A stretch of DNA of 64,000 nt, taken from the NCBI RefSeq assembly GCF_013248975.1, contig NZ_JABRWH010000001.1:4980001-5044000 (forward strand), in the 5' to 3' direction. Source of the stretch: Neobacillus endophyticus. GTDB taxonomy: Bacteria; Bacillota; Bacilli; Bacillales; Cytobacillaceae. Positions 45,499 to 55,454 of this stretch are shown here, piece by piece; position 1 is the first letter of the stretch; each line of letters begins with the position of its first letter. The translations under genes were made by a program, and so were the position numbers. The notes beneath the pieces were generated by a model. The model saw nothing but the letters and a program-made list of their open reading frames with translations. It did no database searches and was not told the origin of the DNA.

Positions 45499-46212
45499 TT
45501 ACATATTTCTTTCTTTGTTTCCAATATGGACTGCCGCGGCACCGCCGCTATATGATTTATATTTAACATCACTAAAACCAGCTTGTTCAAATAAACGAGC
45601 CAATTCCTTCATACCCGGAAAATCACGAGCCGACTCTTGAAGCCAAGAATATTCATTAAAACTTTTTGCAAATAGTTTTCCGAATAATGGCATGATAAAG
45701 CGAAAATAAATGAAAAAAAGCTGTCGATAACCAATTAGGGTAGGCTGGGAAGTTTCGAGGCATACAGCAATTCCGCCAGGTTTTAACACACGGAACATTT
45801 CTTTCAACACTTGGAGATAATCCGGTACATTTCTTAATCCAAATCCAATTGTTACATAATCAAAACTATTATCGGGAAATGGGAGCTCCATGGCATTCCC
45901 CTGAATTAATTTCACCTGTTTAAGCCCTAACCTTTTAATTTTTTCCTCTCCAACTTTCAGCATGTTATTACTAAAATCCAGGCCGGTAACCTCACCAGTC
46001 GGCCCCGTTGCATCCGCTAAGGCAATCGTCCAATCAGCTGTACCACAGCATACATCAAGTGCTTTGGATCCGGGCTGGACGTTCATTCTTTTCATTGTAT
46101 CCTTCCGCCATCTGATGTGCTGTTGAAAACTGATAACAGAGTTCATTTTATCATAGTTGTCTGATATCTTTTCAAATACATGATGAACCCGTTGTTCTTT
46201 CGATTGCTGCAT
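45499..46212 (-). CDS. menG: Demethylmenaquinone methyltransferase MenG (UbiE)
   Basis: A 237-residue SAM-dependent methyltransferase for the last step of menaquinone synthesis. SAM motif [15 protein letters not shown], then [15 protein letters not shown], family signatures [17 protein letters not shown] and [20 protein letters not shown] 46212 lies two bases after the hepS stop; GAAGGG in the hepS end is its ribosome binding site. Confidence 0.96.
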   Translation of the reverse strand: MQQSKEQRVHHVFEKISDNYDKMNSVISFQQHIRWRKDTMKRMNVQPGSKALDVCCGTADWTIALADATGPTGEVTGLDFSNNMLKVGEEKIKRLGLKQVKLIQGNAMELPFPDNSFDYVTIGFGLRNVPDYLQVLKEMFRVLKPGGIAVCLETSQPTLIGYRQLFFIYFRFIMPLFGKLFAKSFNEYSWLQESARDFPGMKELARLFEQAGFSDVKYKSYSGGAAAVHIGNKERNM

Positions 46213-46216
46213 GTTT

Positions 46217-47026
46217 TTACCCTTCTTCCACAAAAGTTTTGACAACTGGCTGGTATTGATCTAGCAGTGCAGAAATTCTGGTTGAAAGCAGATCATTTAT
46301 AAACGATAAATTAAGAATTTCATTTTCAATTGCTTGTTTGGAATGTTCCAAATAGCGTTCGCATACCAATAATAGCTTTTGTTGTTCAGCTGAATAATCA
46401 TTTATAGTAAATTCATGTTTTTGAAAAGTTACTTTTTTCAATGCATCAAATAAGACAGAGCTTTCACCCTTAATATACCTGCTTCTTTCCATTAGCAAAC
46501 GTTTGAAAAAAAACAAATTCGACAAAATTTCGCTCCAGCGGTTCAAATTTAGATGTCCGGCAAGCTTAATCAGAATCGAGCTTTCAATTATCTTTACACT
46601 CTTCATAAGTTTCTCAATGGTTTCAGAGTTTTGGTGGTATACCATAATCTTATTTTCATTTATTTCTTTAACGCCGGCTGACAAAGCCTTTATCATTAAT
46701 ATATCTTCCGTTTCTGAAAGCAGCTTATAATACATGCCGCTGTAATAATCTCCTGCCAAAACGGTAAGCTGTCTTGTTTTACCATCTTCAGAAAATTTGT
46801 TGATATGTTCATGGGTATCAAGGGCAATTTGAATGAGCATGGTTGCCAAACAATATTTCTCCACCGTCTTAAATGGCAATTCCAGTTCATCCATCATAGA
46901 AATAAGGATAAGAAGCTTATCCTTATCAATAATTGGTGTTTCAATATATTTAAGCAAGTAAGCGTCAAAAACGCGTTTCTCAAGTTTCTCTTTTACACTT
47001 GTAAATTTCTGTGGAATGTTTTGCAT
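46217..47026 (-). CDS. hepS: Heptaprenyl diphosphate synthase component I HepS
   Basis: A 269-residue non-catalytic partner of HepT (HEPPP_synt_1 family), all alpha-helical, with no Asp-rich motif. The stretch [12 protein letters not shown] and [19 protein letters not shown] are conserved in the family. Position before menG and hepT matches B. subtilis. ATG 47026 has AGGGTGA five bases upstream. Confidence 0.92.
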   Translation of the reverse strand: MQNIPQKFTSVKEKLEKRVFDAYLLKYIETPIIDKDKLLILISMMDELELPFKTVEKYCLATMLIQIALDTHEHINKFSEDGKTRQLTVLAGDYYSGMYYKLLSETEDILMIKALSAGVKEINENKIMVYHQNSETIEKLMKSVKIIESSILIKLAGHLNLNRWSEILSNLFFFKRLLMERSRYIKGESSVLFDALKKVTFQKHEFTINDYSAEQQKLLLVCERYLEHSKQAIENEILNLSFINDLLSTRISALLDQYQPVVKTFVEEG

Positions 47027-47251
47027 TTTTATCACCCTTGCTTACCAAAGTAAACTTACTCTATGTATTTTTCAATTCCCAGCATAAAATATATGTTTCA
47101 GCTTTGTAAAAATCTCCATTTTTTCAAATAAGCCAGACACCATTATATCATAAAAGAGATTTCATTGGCGGGAATTCACAAAATAAATACACTTCCACTT
47201 TTTTTGAAGCAATAATTTTAGAAAGAACTGTAAAATTATAATGTCCGGCTC

Positions 47252-47485
47252 CTATTTCTTCCATTCACTATCGATCTCACCATATTGGGTAAGAATTTTG
47301 GCGTTTCCCCTAATCTTGATCGCTGAAGTATGCTCTGTAAACTGGGCGATAAGTACCTCTCCGTTATCCAGCTTTTCAGAATGATGAAACTTGGTATCAG
47401 TCCCTCTTGTTAATCCAATGACATTTACTCCATCTTCCATCGCTTTAATTACAACATAATCGTTATTTTGCATGTTCTTATCCAC
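47252..47485 (-). CDS. mtrB: TRAP, trp RNA-binding attenuation protein MtrB
   Basis: A 77-residue TRAP subunit; eleven form a ring that, with tryptophan bound, wraps trp leader RNA at spaced GAG/UAG triplets. The core [20 protein letters not shown] and [20 protein letters not shown] is almost identical to B. subtilis MtrB, including the RNA-contacting Lys and Arg residues. Start is GTG at 47485 with GGGGTGA six bases upstream. It follows folE as in the mtrAB operon, yet no trp operon is present in the adjoining aromatic cluster. Confidence 0.96.
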   Translation of the reverse strand: MDKNMQNNDYVVIKAMEDGVNVIGLTRGTDTKFHHSEKLDNGEVLIAQFTEHTSAIKIRGNAKILTQYGEIDSEWKK

Positions 47486-47533
47486 TTTTGATCACCCCAA
47501 ATAATGGTAATGTAAATTCCTCTTCATCAAAAT

Positions 47534-48097
47534 TTATTTAATTAAAGAAAGGATTTCAGAACGAGTAGTATAATCAGTTGCCAATGTACCGCGAACAGCC
47601 GTTGTAACCGTTTTGGAACCAGGTTTTTTAACTCCTCGCATGGTCATGCACATATGTTCAGCTTCCACGATGACCATTACACCATGTGGCTCAAGCTTTT
47701 CCATCATACTTTCAGCAATAGTGGAAGTAATCCTTTCCTGAAGTTGAGGTCTTTTAGCAACTGCTTCAACAGCTCTAGCCAGTTTGCTCAGGCCGGTAAC
47801 ACGTCCATTTCGAGGAATATACGCAACATGTGCTTTACCGAAGAAAGGAACAAGATGATGCTCGCACATGGAGTAGAACGGAATATCCTTGACTAACACC
47901 AATTCTTCATGGTCTTCACTAAAAATAGTTTCAAAATGTACCTTCGGATCCTCATTTAATCCGCTAAAAACTTCTTCATACATTTTCGCAACGCGTTTTG
48001 GTGTATCTTGAAGACCTTCACGATTCGGATCTTCACCGATGGCTTCTAATATTAAACGCACCGCCTCTTCAATTTGGGCACGATTTACTTCTGACAT
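47534..48097 (-). CDS. folE: GTP cyclohydrolase I FolE (MtrA)
   Basis: A 187-residue enzyme making dihydroneopterin triphosphate, the first step of folate synthesis. Zinc ligands in [20 protein letters not shown] and [20 protein letters not shown] 48097 has AGGGGG ten bases upstream and gives the usual family start [17 protein letters not shown]; the frame is open 14 codons further. Confidence 0.96.
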   Translation of the reverse strand: MSEVNRAQIEEAVRLILEAIGEDPNREGLQDTPKRVAKMYEEVFSGLNEDPKVHFETIFSEDHEELVLVKDIPFYSMCEHHLVPFFGKAHVAYIPRNGRVTGLSKLARAVEAVAKRPQLQERITSTIAESMMEKLEPHGVMVIVEAEHMCMTMRGVKKPGSKTVTTAVRGTLATDYTTRSEILSLIK

Positions 48098-48241
48098 GCT
48101 TAAATTCCCCCTAAGTTCTGTCAAGATGAGATGACACATTCATATTAGCACAAACTTTTCAATACAAGCAAAAATGAAAGGTGGAAATGCTTTAATCGAC
48201 GCCTGACCACTCTCTTTACACATTAACCTCCGAATAGAAAA

Positions 48242-48266
48242 AAGGCCATGGGCTTAACCATGGCCT
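48242..48266 (-). terminator. hbs terminator
   Basis: 10-bp perfect stem AAGGCCATGG / CCATGGCCTT with a 5-base loop; on the minus strand it is followed by TTTTCTATTC. It lies 40 bases after the hbs stop. Confidence 0.85.
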
Positions 48267-48306
48267 TGGCTCTTAAGCATTCACTTAAAGCAATAAATTT
48301 ATGTAA

Positions 48307-48579
48307 TTATTTTACTGCATCTTTAAGCGCTTTACCCGGTTTGAAAGCAGGAACTTTACTTGCGCCAATTTCGATCTCCTCACCAGTTTGAGGGTTGCGA
48401 CCTTTACGCGCTGCACGCTCACGTACTTCAAAGTTACCAAAACCGATTAATTGTACTTTATCACCATTTTTTAAAGCATCTAAAATTGTGTCAAAAACAG
48501 CATCAACTGCTTTTGTAGCATCCTTTTTAGAAAGTTCACTTGCCTCAGCTACTGCATTGATAAGTTCTGTCTTGTTCAT
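48307..48579 (-). CDS. hbs: Nucleoid protein HU (Hbs)
   Basis: A 90-residue DNA-bending protein nearly identical to B. subtilis HBsu: [20 protein letters not shown], and the beta-arm [20 protein letters not shown] that enters the minor groove. It is the main nucleoid protein of the cell. ATG 48579 has AGGAGG eight bases upstream; the GTG at 48588 lies between them. Confidence 0.98.
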   Translation of the reverse strand: MNKTELINAVAEASELSKKDATKAVDAVFDTILDALKNGDKVQLIGFGNFEVRERAARKGRNPQTGEEIEIGASKVPAFKPGKALKDAVK

Positions 48580-48895
48580 GCCATTCACCTCCTCCCAAAG
48601 GGTAATCAGAGTAAATAAGATTACTTATCTACATTTCTAAACAATTTTTTTAAATTCTATACGTTAATAGTGCACTTTTATAGCCAAAGTTTAGACAATT
48701 TAACGACTATGGCATTTAAAATCTATTTATTGTAAAAACCCCATGATATCAAGGCTTTAGCACTATAACGTAATTCTGTTAAAAGATTATCACAATCAAA
48801 ACAGCATAGCAAGAAGAATTCATGAAATTATGGTAATCTTTTCTTTCCTTCACAGAAAATCTACTATTTTTCGACATTATTTACATAAAAAAAAG
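48580..48895. other. Intergenic region upstream of hbs, no gene
   Basis: 316 bases of AT-rich sequence without a supported gene. It must hold the hbs promoters. On the minus strand an extended -10-like TGTGATAAT (48794-48786) with TTGCTA upstream, and a TATAAA near 48680, are candidates; neither is strong. B. subtilis hbs also has a long upstream region with more than one promoter. Confidence 0.6.
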
Positions 48896-48915
48896 ACTCC
48901 CCCACCGGAGTCTGT
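48896..48915 (-). terminator. spoIVA terminator
   Basis: Stem AGACTCC / GGAGTCT with a 6-base loop, just after the spoIVA stop, followed by TTTTTTTT on the minus strand. Confidence 0.85.
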
Positions 48916-48918
48916 AGC

Positions 48919-50397
48919 CTAAAGGATTATGGCAATTAATCCGCCAGAACCCTCATTTATAATTCTTTCAAGGGTTTCCTTCAATTTGTATCTAGCATTC
49001 TCAGGCATTAAAGACAGCTTTGCTTGAATGCCTTCACGGACGATTGAACTTAAACTGCGCCCAAAAATATCTGAATTCCAAATAGATAATGGATCATCTT
49101 CAAAATCCTGCATTAAATAGCGGACAAGTTCTTCACTTTGTTTTTCAGTTCCAATAATTGGTGCAAATTCCGATTCAACATCCACTTTAATCATATGGAT
49201 GGATGGGGCCACGGCTTTTAACCTTACACCAAATCGAGCACCCTGACGAATAATTTCCGGCTCTTCCAAACTCATATCAGCAAGAGAAGGTGAAGCGATT
49301 CCATATCCTGTTTGTTTAACCATTTTCAGCGCATCTGAAATGTGATCATATTCTGCTTTTGCATGCGCGAAATCCTGCATTAGTTCAAGCAGATGATCTT
49401 TTCCTCTTATTTCGACCCCTACAATTTCTTTTAAAATATCATCATACAATTCATCGGGAGCAAAAAGATCGATTTCAGCAATACCTGAGCCCATCTCAAC
49501 TCCTGCAAGTCCCGCTCTTTCAATGAATTCGTATTCGCTGAATTGCTGAACGACATGGTCTACATCTCTTAATCTCCTGATATCTTTCACCGTTTCCTTC
49601 ACAGCATCCTGATAGCTTTCTCTAAGCCAATGATTTTCCCTTAATACCATTACCCAACTCGGAAGGTTAACATTGACTTCAAGTACAGGAAATTCATACA
49701 GTGCCTCGCGAAGAACATTCAAAACATCATTTTCTCTCATGCTTTCAACACTCATCGCAATAACTGGAATATCATATTTATCTGCCAGATTTGTTCTTAA
49801 TGTTTCCGTGCTGGGATGATGTGGCTGGGCGCTGTTAATCACCATAATAAATGGTTTGCCGACTTCCTTCAGCTCTTCAATGACCCTTTCCTCTGCTTCG
49901 ATATAATTGCTTCTTGGAATTTCTCCAATGGATCCATCCGTTGTTACAACCACGCCGATCGTGGAATGCTCTTGAATTACCTTTCTTGTTCCGATTTCAG
50001 CTGCCTCATGAAATGGAATGGGCTCTTCATACCACGGTGTATTAATCATTCTTGGCCCATTTTCATCCTCGTAGCCCTTCGCACCAGGTACCGTATAGCC
50101 AACACAATCAACCAATCTAATATTGACATTTAACCCTTCATCAACATTTACTGTCGCAGCCTGATTCGGCACAAATTTCGGTTCTGTGGTCATAATTGTT
50201 TTACCAGCAGCACTCTGCGGAAGTTCATCCAGTGCCCGCGATCTCTCTGCCTCGCTGGCTATATTAGGTAATACAACTAGCTCCATAAACTTTTTAATAA
50301 ATGTTGATTTTCCGGTTCGTACTGCGCCTACTACTCCTAAATAAATATCACCGCCTGTTCTTTCGGCGATATCTTTAAAAATATCAACCTTTTCCAA
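48919..50397 (-). CDS. spoIVA: Spore coat morphogenetic ATPase SpoIVA
   Basis: A 492-residue ATPase that polymerises on the forespore surface and forms the coat base layer. Walker A GAVRTGKSTFIKK (residues 25-37), a TRAFAC GTPase-like fold with DCVGYTVPGAKG and NSAQPHHPST, a middle domain, and the C-terminal localisation end GSGGLIAIIL. Sequence follows B. subtilis SpoIVA closely. Start is TTG (as I recall for B. subtilis too) with GGAGGGG five bases upstream. A SigE-like promoter lies about 70 bases upstream. Confidence 0.98.
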   Translation of the reverse strand: MEKVDIFKDIAERTGGDIYLGVVGAVRTGKSTFIKKFMELVVLPNIASEAERSRALDELPQSAAGKTIMTTEPKFVPNQAATVNVDEGLNVNIRLVDCVGYTVPGAKGYEDENGPRMINTPWYEEPIPFHEAAEIGTRKVIQEHSTIGVVVTTDGSIGEIPRSNYIEAEERVIEELKEVGKPFIMVINSAQPHHPSTETLRTNLADKYDIPVIAMSVESMRENDVLNVLREALYEFPVLEVNVNLPSWVMVLRENHWLRESYQDAVKETVKDIRRLRDVDHVVQQFSEYEFIERAGLAGVEMGSGIAEIDLFAPDELYDDILKEIVGVEIRGKDHLLELMQDFAHAKAEYDHISDALKMVKQTGYGIASPSLADMSLEEPEIIRQGARFGVRLKAVAPSIHMIKVDVESEFAPIIGTEKQSEELVRYLMQDFEDDPLSIWNSDIFGRSLSSIVREGIQAKLSLMPENARYKLKETLERIINEGSGGLIAIIL

Positions 50398-50465
50398 GTG
50401 ATCCCCTCCTGATCATAGAGTAAAGTGGGATAAAACAATCCATTCAGATATTTTAGGACAGTATA

Positions 50466-50496
50466 TGTTTATGATGTTGTCCTATCTTGTTATGAC
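50466..50496 (-). promoter_or_regulatory. Candidate SigE promoter of spoIVA
   Basis: On the minus strand GTCATAA (50496-50490) and CATAAACA (50473-50466) resemble the SigE elements gTCATATT and CATACAnT, with about 16 bases between. Distance to the spoIVA start is suitable and spoIVA is known to be SigE-dependent. Confidence 0.4.
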
Positions 50497-50646
50497 TGTT
50501 TTCTAAAATTTTTACCTCCTTATTCAATAATCTAAAATCTAAAATTCTACATGATATGTGTTTTGCCCATACATTTAATTTAATGGAGGGTTTATCTATA
50601 TTGACGATTAGGGCCATTACCCGCAATCGTATTTTTTATAACAAAA

Positions 50647-50684
50647 AACCCTTCTCCTACAATATATTTCGCAGGAAAAGGGTT
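50647..50684 (-). terminator. yphF terminator
   Basis: 12-bp stem AACCCTTCTCCT / AGGAAAAGGGTT (one G-U pair in RNA) with a 14-base loop, followed by TTTTTTGT on the minus strand, 26 bases after the yphF stop. Confidence 0.85.
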
Positions 50685-50709
50685 ATGCCATAAATATATA
50701 AAGACGATC

Positions 50710-51420
50710 TTATTCTTCTAAAAATACGGGTTCATTATTCTTTTCATCCACGGTATATGGCAGTGAAAAAGCAGGAACAAACATGGAGTTTTGTACAAGC
50801 AGGGAACGAATATCTTGACCTGGTTTTATTTCTTTATGTGCTTTCTTAAGAGCTTGATACAAATCAGGTCGATAATCTACGTATACCTCAGCTTGTCCCG
50901 TTACAACAAACGATAAATTTTGTTGGGTAAAAGGACTAACAACATATGGCGGCTTATCATAGCCCAATTGTTTAAAATCAAGGGAATAAACGTTTTTAGC
51001 TATTTGCGCTTTGTATGGCGGGTATCCAGCTGCTTTAATTCTCAGATTAATATCACGAATCGTATCTGCCATCCGTAAATCAAGTAGTTTTACTGTTGGA
51101 TTTGTTTCCTCATTAATAATCACGTACTGAAAAATCCCTCCGCTTTCAAAAGCATTTCCAGGAGGGTCAGATAAGTATTGGGGTGTAAGCTTTTTAAAAT
51201 CGATTGGGTATCTTTGATAGATCGGGGTGTTCACTTCTTTTGTTTTAATCGGCAAAATTCCGCCATTATCTTTTCTAAATTCATCCACAGCTGTTTGAAC
51301 GGATTGGATTTGATCTTTATAAGGGATTTGATTCTTTGCCAAATTTTCCTCAGGATACATACATCCTGATAATAGAAAAATAGTCATCACCAGCATACAG
51401 CCAGCCAGTCTTAATTTCAT
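50710..51420 (-). CDS. yphF: YphF-like lipoprotein
   Basis: A 236-residue lipoprotein: signal peptide MKLRLAGCMLVMTIFLLSGC with lipobox LLSGC (modified Cys20), then an extracytoplasmic domain with no known catalytic motif. It matches B. subtilis YphF by position (yphE-yphF-spoIVA) and length. Function unknown. AAAGGTG precedes the ATG. Confidence 0.85.
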   Translation of the reverse strand: MKLRLAGCMLVMTIFLLSGCMYPEENLAKNQIPYKDQIQSVQTAVDEFRKDNGGILPIKTKEVNTPIYQRYPIDFKKLTPQYLSDPPGNAFESGGIFQYVIINEETNPTVKLLDLRMADTIRDINLRIKAAGYPPYKAQIAKNVYSLDFKQLGYDKPPYVVSPFTQQNLSFVVTGQAEVYVDYRPDLYQALKKAHKEIKPGQDIRSLLVQNSMFVPAFSLPYTVDEKNNEPVFLEE

Positions 51421-51451
51421 AGAATCACCTTTATTTATGTAATTTAAACTC

Positions 51452-51637
51452 TTAAGTAAAGAAAACTATAAGTAATGTAAATCCAGCTGCAATCATACAA
51501 AGATAGGCAAAGATAGCAGTGATGAATCGCAGCGCCCCTTTTACTTTAAACCTGCTTAAATAAATTGTAAAAATCGCCAAAAACATAAGGGCCATGCCAG
51601 CTATTGATATCCACATTTTTAACATGCCTGGTGACAT
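51452..51637 (-). CDS. yphE: YphE, DUF2768 small membrane protein
   Basis: A 61-residue protein with two membrane helices (IAGMALMFLAIFTIYLSRF and FITAIFAYLCMIAAGFTLLI) matching YphE/DUF2768. AGGGGG before the ATG supports it. Function unknown; it is often found next to gpsA and yphF in spore formers. Confidence 0.85.
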   Translation of the reverse strand: MSPGMLKMWISIAGMALMFLAIFTIYLSRFKVKGALRFITAIFAYLCMIAAGFTLLIVFFT

Positions 51638-51689
51638 CGTAAATTCCCCCTTTTACGACTGTAATTATATCATAATTGGCATTAAAAAA

Positions 51690-51724
51690 GCTGAAGTAAA
51701 GATGGGCGACTTCTTTACTTCAGC
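51690..51724 (-). terminator. gpsA / der terminator
   Basis: 13-bp perfect stem GCTGAAGTAAAGA / TCTTTACTTCAGC with a 9-base loop, followed by TTTTTTAATGCC on the minus strand. It lies about 130 bases after gpsA, beyond a possible gene remnant. Confidence 0.9.
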
Positions 51725-51732
51725 CAGATGGA

Positions 51733-51844
51733 CTAAATAACCCAAACTCCAGGCGTCATACTACCAAGTAACTTCTGTGCATTGTATGCAATTTCAACAA
51801 AAAGCGTATCATCGAACGCCTATTTTATTATTAAAAATGCACAT
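51733..51844 (-). pseudogene. Possible gene remnant after gpsA
   Basis: Two overlapping short minus-strand frames: ATG at 51844 reading MCIFNNKIGVR then stop, and an open frame 51819-51733 reading FDDTLFVEIAYNAQKLLGSM then TPGVWVI and stop. One frameshift would join them. The second peptide has a protein-like amphipathic composition and the transcription terminator lies after it and not after gpsA. No family recognised; could be chance. Confidence 0.25.
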
Positions 51845-51852
51845 TTTTCAGA

Positions 51853-52905
51853 TTATAAATTTCTTTCATCCAAAATATTAACCAACTCTCTCATTTCATT
51901 GGTTCTGCCACGCGCCATTAGCTCGTCCACTGCATCTTTTGCATTTTTCCCATTAAACAAAACGTCATATAATACACAAGTGATCGGCATGTTAACATCA
52001 TACTTTTCGGCAAGCTGATACCCTGCTTTAGTCGTTCTAACTCCTTCTACTACCATCCCCATATTGTCAAGTACGTCATCAAGGGTTTTCCCTTTACCAA
52101 GCATATTGCCTGCCCGCCAATTTCTTGAATGAATACTGGTACACGTGACGATTAAATCACCAATACCTGCTAAACCAGAAAAAGTAAGAGGATTCGCTCC
52201 CATTTTAGCACCGAGTCGGGCAATTTCTGCCAAACCTCTTGTAATTAAGGCTGCCTTTGCATTATCACCATATCCCAGACCGTCGGAAATTCCTGCTGCG
52301 AGGGCAATGATATTTTTCAGCGCACCACCAATTTCAACTCCGACAACATCCGCATTTGTATAAACTCTAAAGTATTGATTAATAAAAATGTCCTGAATTT
52401 TCTCAGCGGCTGCCATATTTTCCGAAGATACGGTAACAGTTGTTGGATGCCTTAATATTACTTCTTCTGCGTGACTTGGACCTGAAAGGACAACAACATC
52501 TTTTAACAGCTCTTTTGGCATTTCCTCCTTAATTACTTCCGTAATCCGTAAAAGGGTATCAGGTTCAATCCCTTTGCTGACATGAGCAATCGTCACCGGG
52601 TTTACAATGACGGCGCAGATTTTTCCCAGGACTTCCCGAATCGCCTTTGTTGGAACAGCTAAAATAATCGTTTCCATTTCTGCTAATGCCTCGGATAAAG
52701 ATGCATAGCCAACAATTTTTTCTGGCAGAGCAATGTCTGGCAAGTATTTTTTATTTGTATGATGTTCATTTATTTCGCTAACCTGATTCTCATTATGGCT
52801 CCATAGTCGAACATCATGACCATTATCTGCCAATACCATGGCAAGTGCAGTCCCCCACGACCCAGCTCCTACAACAGCAATCGTTTCAGGTTGTTTAATC
52901 TCCAT
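51853..52905 (-). CDS. gpsA: Glycerol-3-phosphate dehydrogenase GpsA
   Basis: A 350-residue NAD(P)-dependent dehydrogenase making sn-glycerol 3-phosphate for phospholipids. Nucleotide loop [15 protein letters not shown], catalytic Lys in [20 protein letters not shown], and [20 protein letters not shown]. It lies 20 bases after der, as in B. subtilis. AGGTG precedes the ATG. Confidence 0.97.
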   Translation of the reverse strand: MEIKQPETIAVVGAGSWGTALAMVLADNGHDVRLWSHNENQVSEINEHHTNKKYLPDIALPEKIVGYASLSEALAEMETIILAVPTKAIREVLGKICAVIVNPVTIAHVSKGIEPDTLLRITEVIKEEMPKELLKDVVVLSGPSHAEEVILRHPTTVTVSSENMAAAEKIQDIFINQYFRVYTNADVVGVEIGGALKNIIALAAGISDGLGYGDNAKAALITRGLAEIARLGAKMGANPLTFSGLAGIGDLIVTCTSIHSRNWRAGNMLGKGKTLDDVLDNMGMVVEGVRTTKAGYQLAEKYDVNMPITCVLYDVLFNGKNAKDAVDELMARGRTNEMRELVNILDERNL

Positions 52906-52925
52906 CTTAACGCACCTGCTTTCTA

Positions 52926-54236
52926 TTATTTTCTTTCCCTTGCGTAAATTTTGATTGGAGTCCCTTCAAAACCAAAGGCATCTCTAATTCGATTTTCCAA
53001 GAAACGTTCATATGAGAAATGAAGCAATTCAGGATCATTTACAAAAATAACGAAAGTTGGCGGTTTCACGGAAACCTGTGTTGTATAATAAATTCTAAGT
53101 CTTTTTCCTTTATCTGTTGGGGTCGGGTTCATGGCAACAGCATCCATGATAATATCATTAAGTATACTTGTTTCAACACGCATAGAATGATTTTCACTTG
53201 CCAATTGAATCATTGGCAGCAATGTATGGATCCGTTTTTTCGTCTTAGCAGAGAGGAAAACAATTGGTGCATAATCAAGAAACAAGAAATGATCACGTAT
53301 TTTTTGTTCAAATTCTTTCATTGTCTTCTCATCTTTTTCAATAGCGTCCCATTTATTGACAACAATAACTACCGCTCTACCTGCTTCATGGGCATAACCG
53401 GCTATCTTCTTATCCTGTTCAATAATTCCTTCTTCTGCATTAATTACCACAAGAACAACATCTGATCGTTCAATTGCCCGCAACGCACGAAGCACACTAT
53501 ATTTTTCGGTGGTTTCGTATACTTTTCCTTTTTTCCTGATTCCAGCCGTATCAATGATGACAAATTTATCGCCATTAAATGTATAAGGAGAATCGATCGC
53601 ATCCCTCGTAGTGCCGGCAATATCGCTGACAATAACGCGTTCTTCCCCTAGAATAGCATTGACTAAAGAAGATTTTCCTACATTCGGTCGACCAATTAAT
53701 GAAAATTTGATTACATCTTCATCGTAATCCTTTTGTTTGCCTTGAGGGAAGTGTTTTGCTGCCTCATCCAATAAATCGCCTAGTCCAAGCCCATGAGAAC
53801 CAGAAACAGGAATAGGCTCTCCAAATCCTAATGCATAAAAGTCATAAATTTGTTCTCTCATCTCAGGATTATCAATTTTATTTACCCCTAAAACGACTGG
53901 TTTTTTTGATTTATATAAAATTTTGGCCACTTCTTCATCAGATGGAGTGACACCTTCTCTTCCATTTGTTAGAAAAATAATCACATCAGCTTCGTCAATT
54001 GCTACTTCAGCCTGTTGGCGTATTTGCTCCAAAAATGGTTCGTCACCAATATCTATACCACCAGTATCAATAATATTAAATTCATGTGTTAACCATTCAC
54101 CAGAGCTATAAATTCGATCTCTCGTTATCCCAGGTACATCCTCAACAATTGAAATTCTTTCGCCGGCAATACGGTTAAATATCGTAGATTTTCCTACATT
54201 CGGACGTCCTACAATGGCAATAACAGGTTTAACCAT
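52926..54236 (-). CDS. der: Ribosome-assembly GTPase Der (EngA)
   Basis: A 436-residue GTPase needed for 50S subunit maturation. Two tandem G domains each with a P-loop GRPNVGKS (near residues 10 and 182) and DTGG / DTAG switch II, NKID and NKWD base motifs, and a C-terminal KH-like domain ending [16 protein letters not shown]. Length equals B. subtilis Der (436). ATG 54236 chosen by homology; the open frame extends 17 codons upstream. Confidence 0.97.
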   Translation of the reverse strand: MVKPVIAIVGRPNVGKSTIFNRIAGERISIVEDVPGITRDRIYSSGEWLTHEFNIIDTGGIDIGDEPFLEQIRQQAEVAIDEADVIIFLTNGREGVTPSDEEVAKILYKSKKPVVLGVNKIDNPEMREQIYDFYALGFGEPIPVSGSHGLGLGDLLDEAAKHFPQGKQKDYDEDVIKFSLIGRPNVGKSSLVNAILGEERVIVSDIAGTTRDAIDSPYTFNGDKFVIIDTAGIRKKGKVYETTEKYSVLRALRAIERSDVVLVVINAEEGIIEQDKKIAGYAHEAGRAVVIVVNKWDAIEKDEKTMKEFEQKIRDHFLFLDYAPIVFLSAKTKKRIHTLLPMIQLASENHSMRVETSILNDIIMDAVAMNPTPTDKGKRLRIYYTTQVSVKPPTFVIFVNDPELLHFSYERFLENRIRDAFGFEGTPIKIYARERK

Positions 54237-54394
54237 TTTAATCGCCATCCTTTCTATCTTAAAATAAGTAATTTTCAATTTGATCATCGGCTTGTATTTA
54301 ATTTAAGGCTGCGCATAAAGTCATTATTGATTTTCTAACCATGCTAATTGAAATCGGAACACAACAGCCACATTTAACAAAGCCTAATTTAAAG

Positions 54395-54421
54395 AAACCC
54401 TTCTGTAAGGGAGAAGGGCTT
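54395..54421 (-). terminator. Terminator between yphA and der
   Basis: Stem AAACCCTTCT / AGAAGGGCTT (one mismatch) with a 7-base loop, followed on the minus strand by TTTCTTTAAATT. Confidence 0.7.
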
Positions 54422-54483
54422 AACTTTCTCATTTTAGCAATGTTAATCCTTTTCTGCAATGAATTGTGAAACAGATTCTATAC

Positions 54484-55092
54484 TTATGACGATTTTTGCT
54501 TCTCTTTCTCCGAAAAATGAAAATAATTTTGAAAAAAAGTTCCGGCATTTTCTAACAAACTCCACCCCAATAACAATACCACAACTAGCGAACAAACATC
54601 TAAATAGTCAAATGAACCTATGGTATACGGAAATTGATATTGGTTTAGAAAATAAGCATATAGCAGCTCCCCCTGCATGGTTCCACTCACTATAACCAGA
54701 AGTCTGCCCTTCAGTGTTTTTTGCAAGGACACTGCTAAAAATCCGATACAAATTCCTTGCATCCAATCCTTATTAAATATAATCCAAATTGGATCGTATA
54801 TTTCAAATAAATGGAATGAAACATAAGCAATTGTCACAATCAAGGAACAAATAAGCAGATAAATGATCGTTTTCTTTTTTTCTTGGCTTATAAATAAATA
54901 ACTGAAAAAAAGCAGAACCATGCCACTGCTGAAAAAATGAAAGGGACCCAAAGAAAATTGACTTCCAGAAAATATAATGATGATCAGAATCATGGCTGCA
55001 AGCTTAAGGCGATAAAAGTACTTCCTTTGTAATATAAAAGTTATATATACCCATAATGACCAAAAAATCAAATAAAAAACGGCACCTTCCAT
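54484..55092 (-). CDS. yphA: YphA-like membrane protein
   Basis: A 202-residue protein with about six membrane helices (FYLIFWSLWVYITFILQ, LAAMILIIIIFSGSQF, GMVLLFFSYLFI, TIIYLLICSLIVTIAYVSF, MQGICIGFLAVSL, VCSLVVVLLLGWSLL). It matches YphA in length, topology and place upstream of der. Function unknown. ATG 55092 has AGGAGG upstream at a rather long 11 bases; the preceding 16 codons are not supported. Confidence 0.8.
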   Translation of the reverse strand: MEGAVFYLIFWSLWVYITFILQRKYFYRLKLAAMILIIIIFSGSQFSLGPFHFFSSGMVLLFFSYLFISQEKKKTIIYLLICSLIVTIAYVSFHLFEIYDPIWIIFNKDWMQGICIGFLAVSLQKTLKGRLLVIVSGTMQGELLYAYFLNQYQFPYTIGSFDYLDVCSLVVVLLLGWSLLENAGTFFQNYFHFSEKEKQKSS

Positions 55093-55203
55093 CACATACA
55101 CACCTCCTATTATTTTCATTATTGGAAAAAATACTATCATTTCATACTTCCTTGAATAATAATTTCGGTGTGTATCATCTTATAAATAGGGAGGTGTCGA
55201 CAA

Positions 55204-55347
55204 ATGGGAAAAGACCGTCAAGAGAAAAAAATAAAAGAGAGCAGAACAGTAGAATCTGATCGCGATCAAGCATTGCATTATCCAGGGGCAACCAAACTTT
55301 CAAGTCCTGAAGAAGCTCGAGGGCTTAACGACGGAAAATACAGTTAA
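55204..55347 (+). CDS. ypzI: YpzI family small protein
   Basis: A 47-residue hydrophilic protein, MGKDRQEKKIKESRTVESDR then DQALHYPGATKLSSPEEARG, matching the YpzI family of unknown function in bacilli. A strong GGGAGGTG lies seven bases before the ATG. It is the only plus-strand gene in the surrounding 25 kb block and lies between yphA and fni. Confidence 0.8.
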   Translation: MGKDRQEKKIKESRTVESDRDQALHYPGATKLSSPEEARGLNDGKYS

Positions 55348-55424
55348 TAAGAAAACAGGGCACTCTTGAGATCGTTGTTTTGTTTGTTGAGCCGGACAAA
55401 TCTCAAAGTCAAGATTTTCATTTA

Positions 55425-55454
55425 AAAAGGCTCCTGCGAAAGCAGGAGCCTTTT
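55425..55454. terminator. fni terminator
   Basis: 13-bp perfect stem AAAAGGCTCCTGC / GCAGGAGCCTTTT with a 4-base loop, touching the fni stop codon. T tracts on both strands; it may also end ypzI transcripts. Confidence 0.9.
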
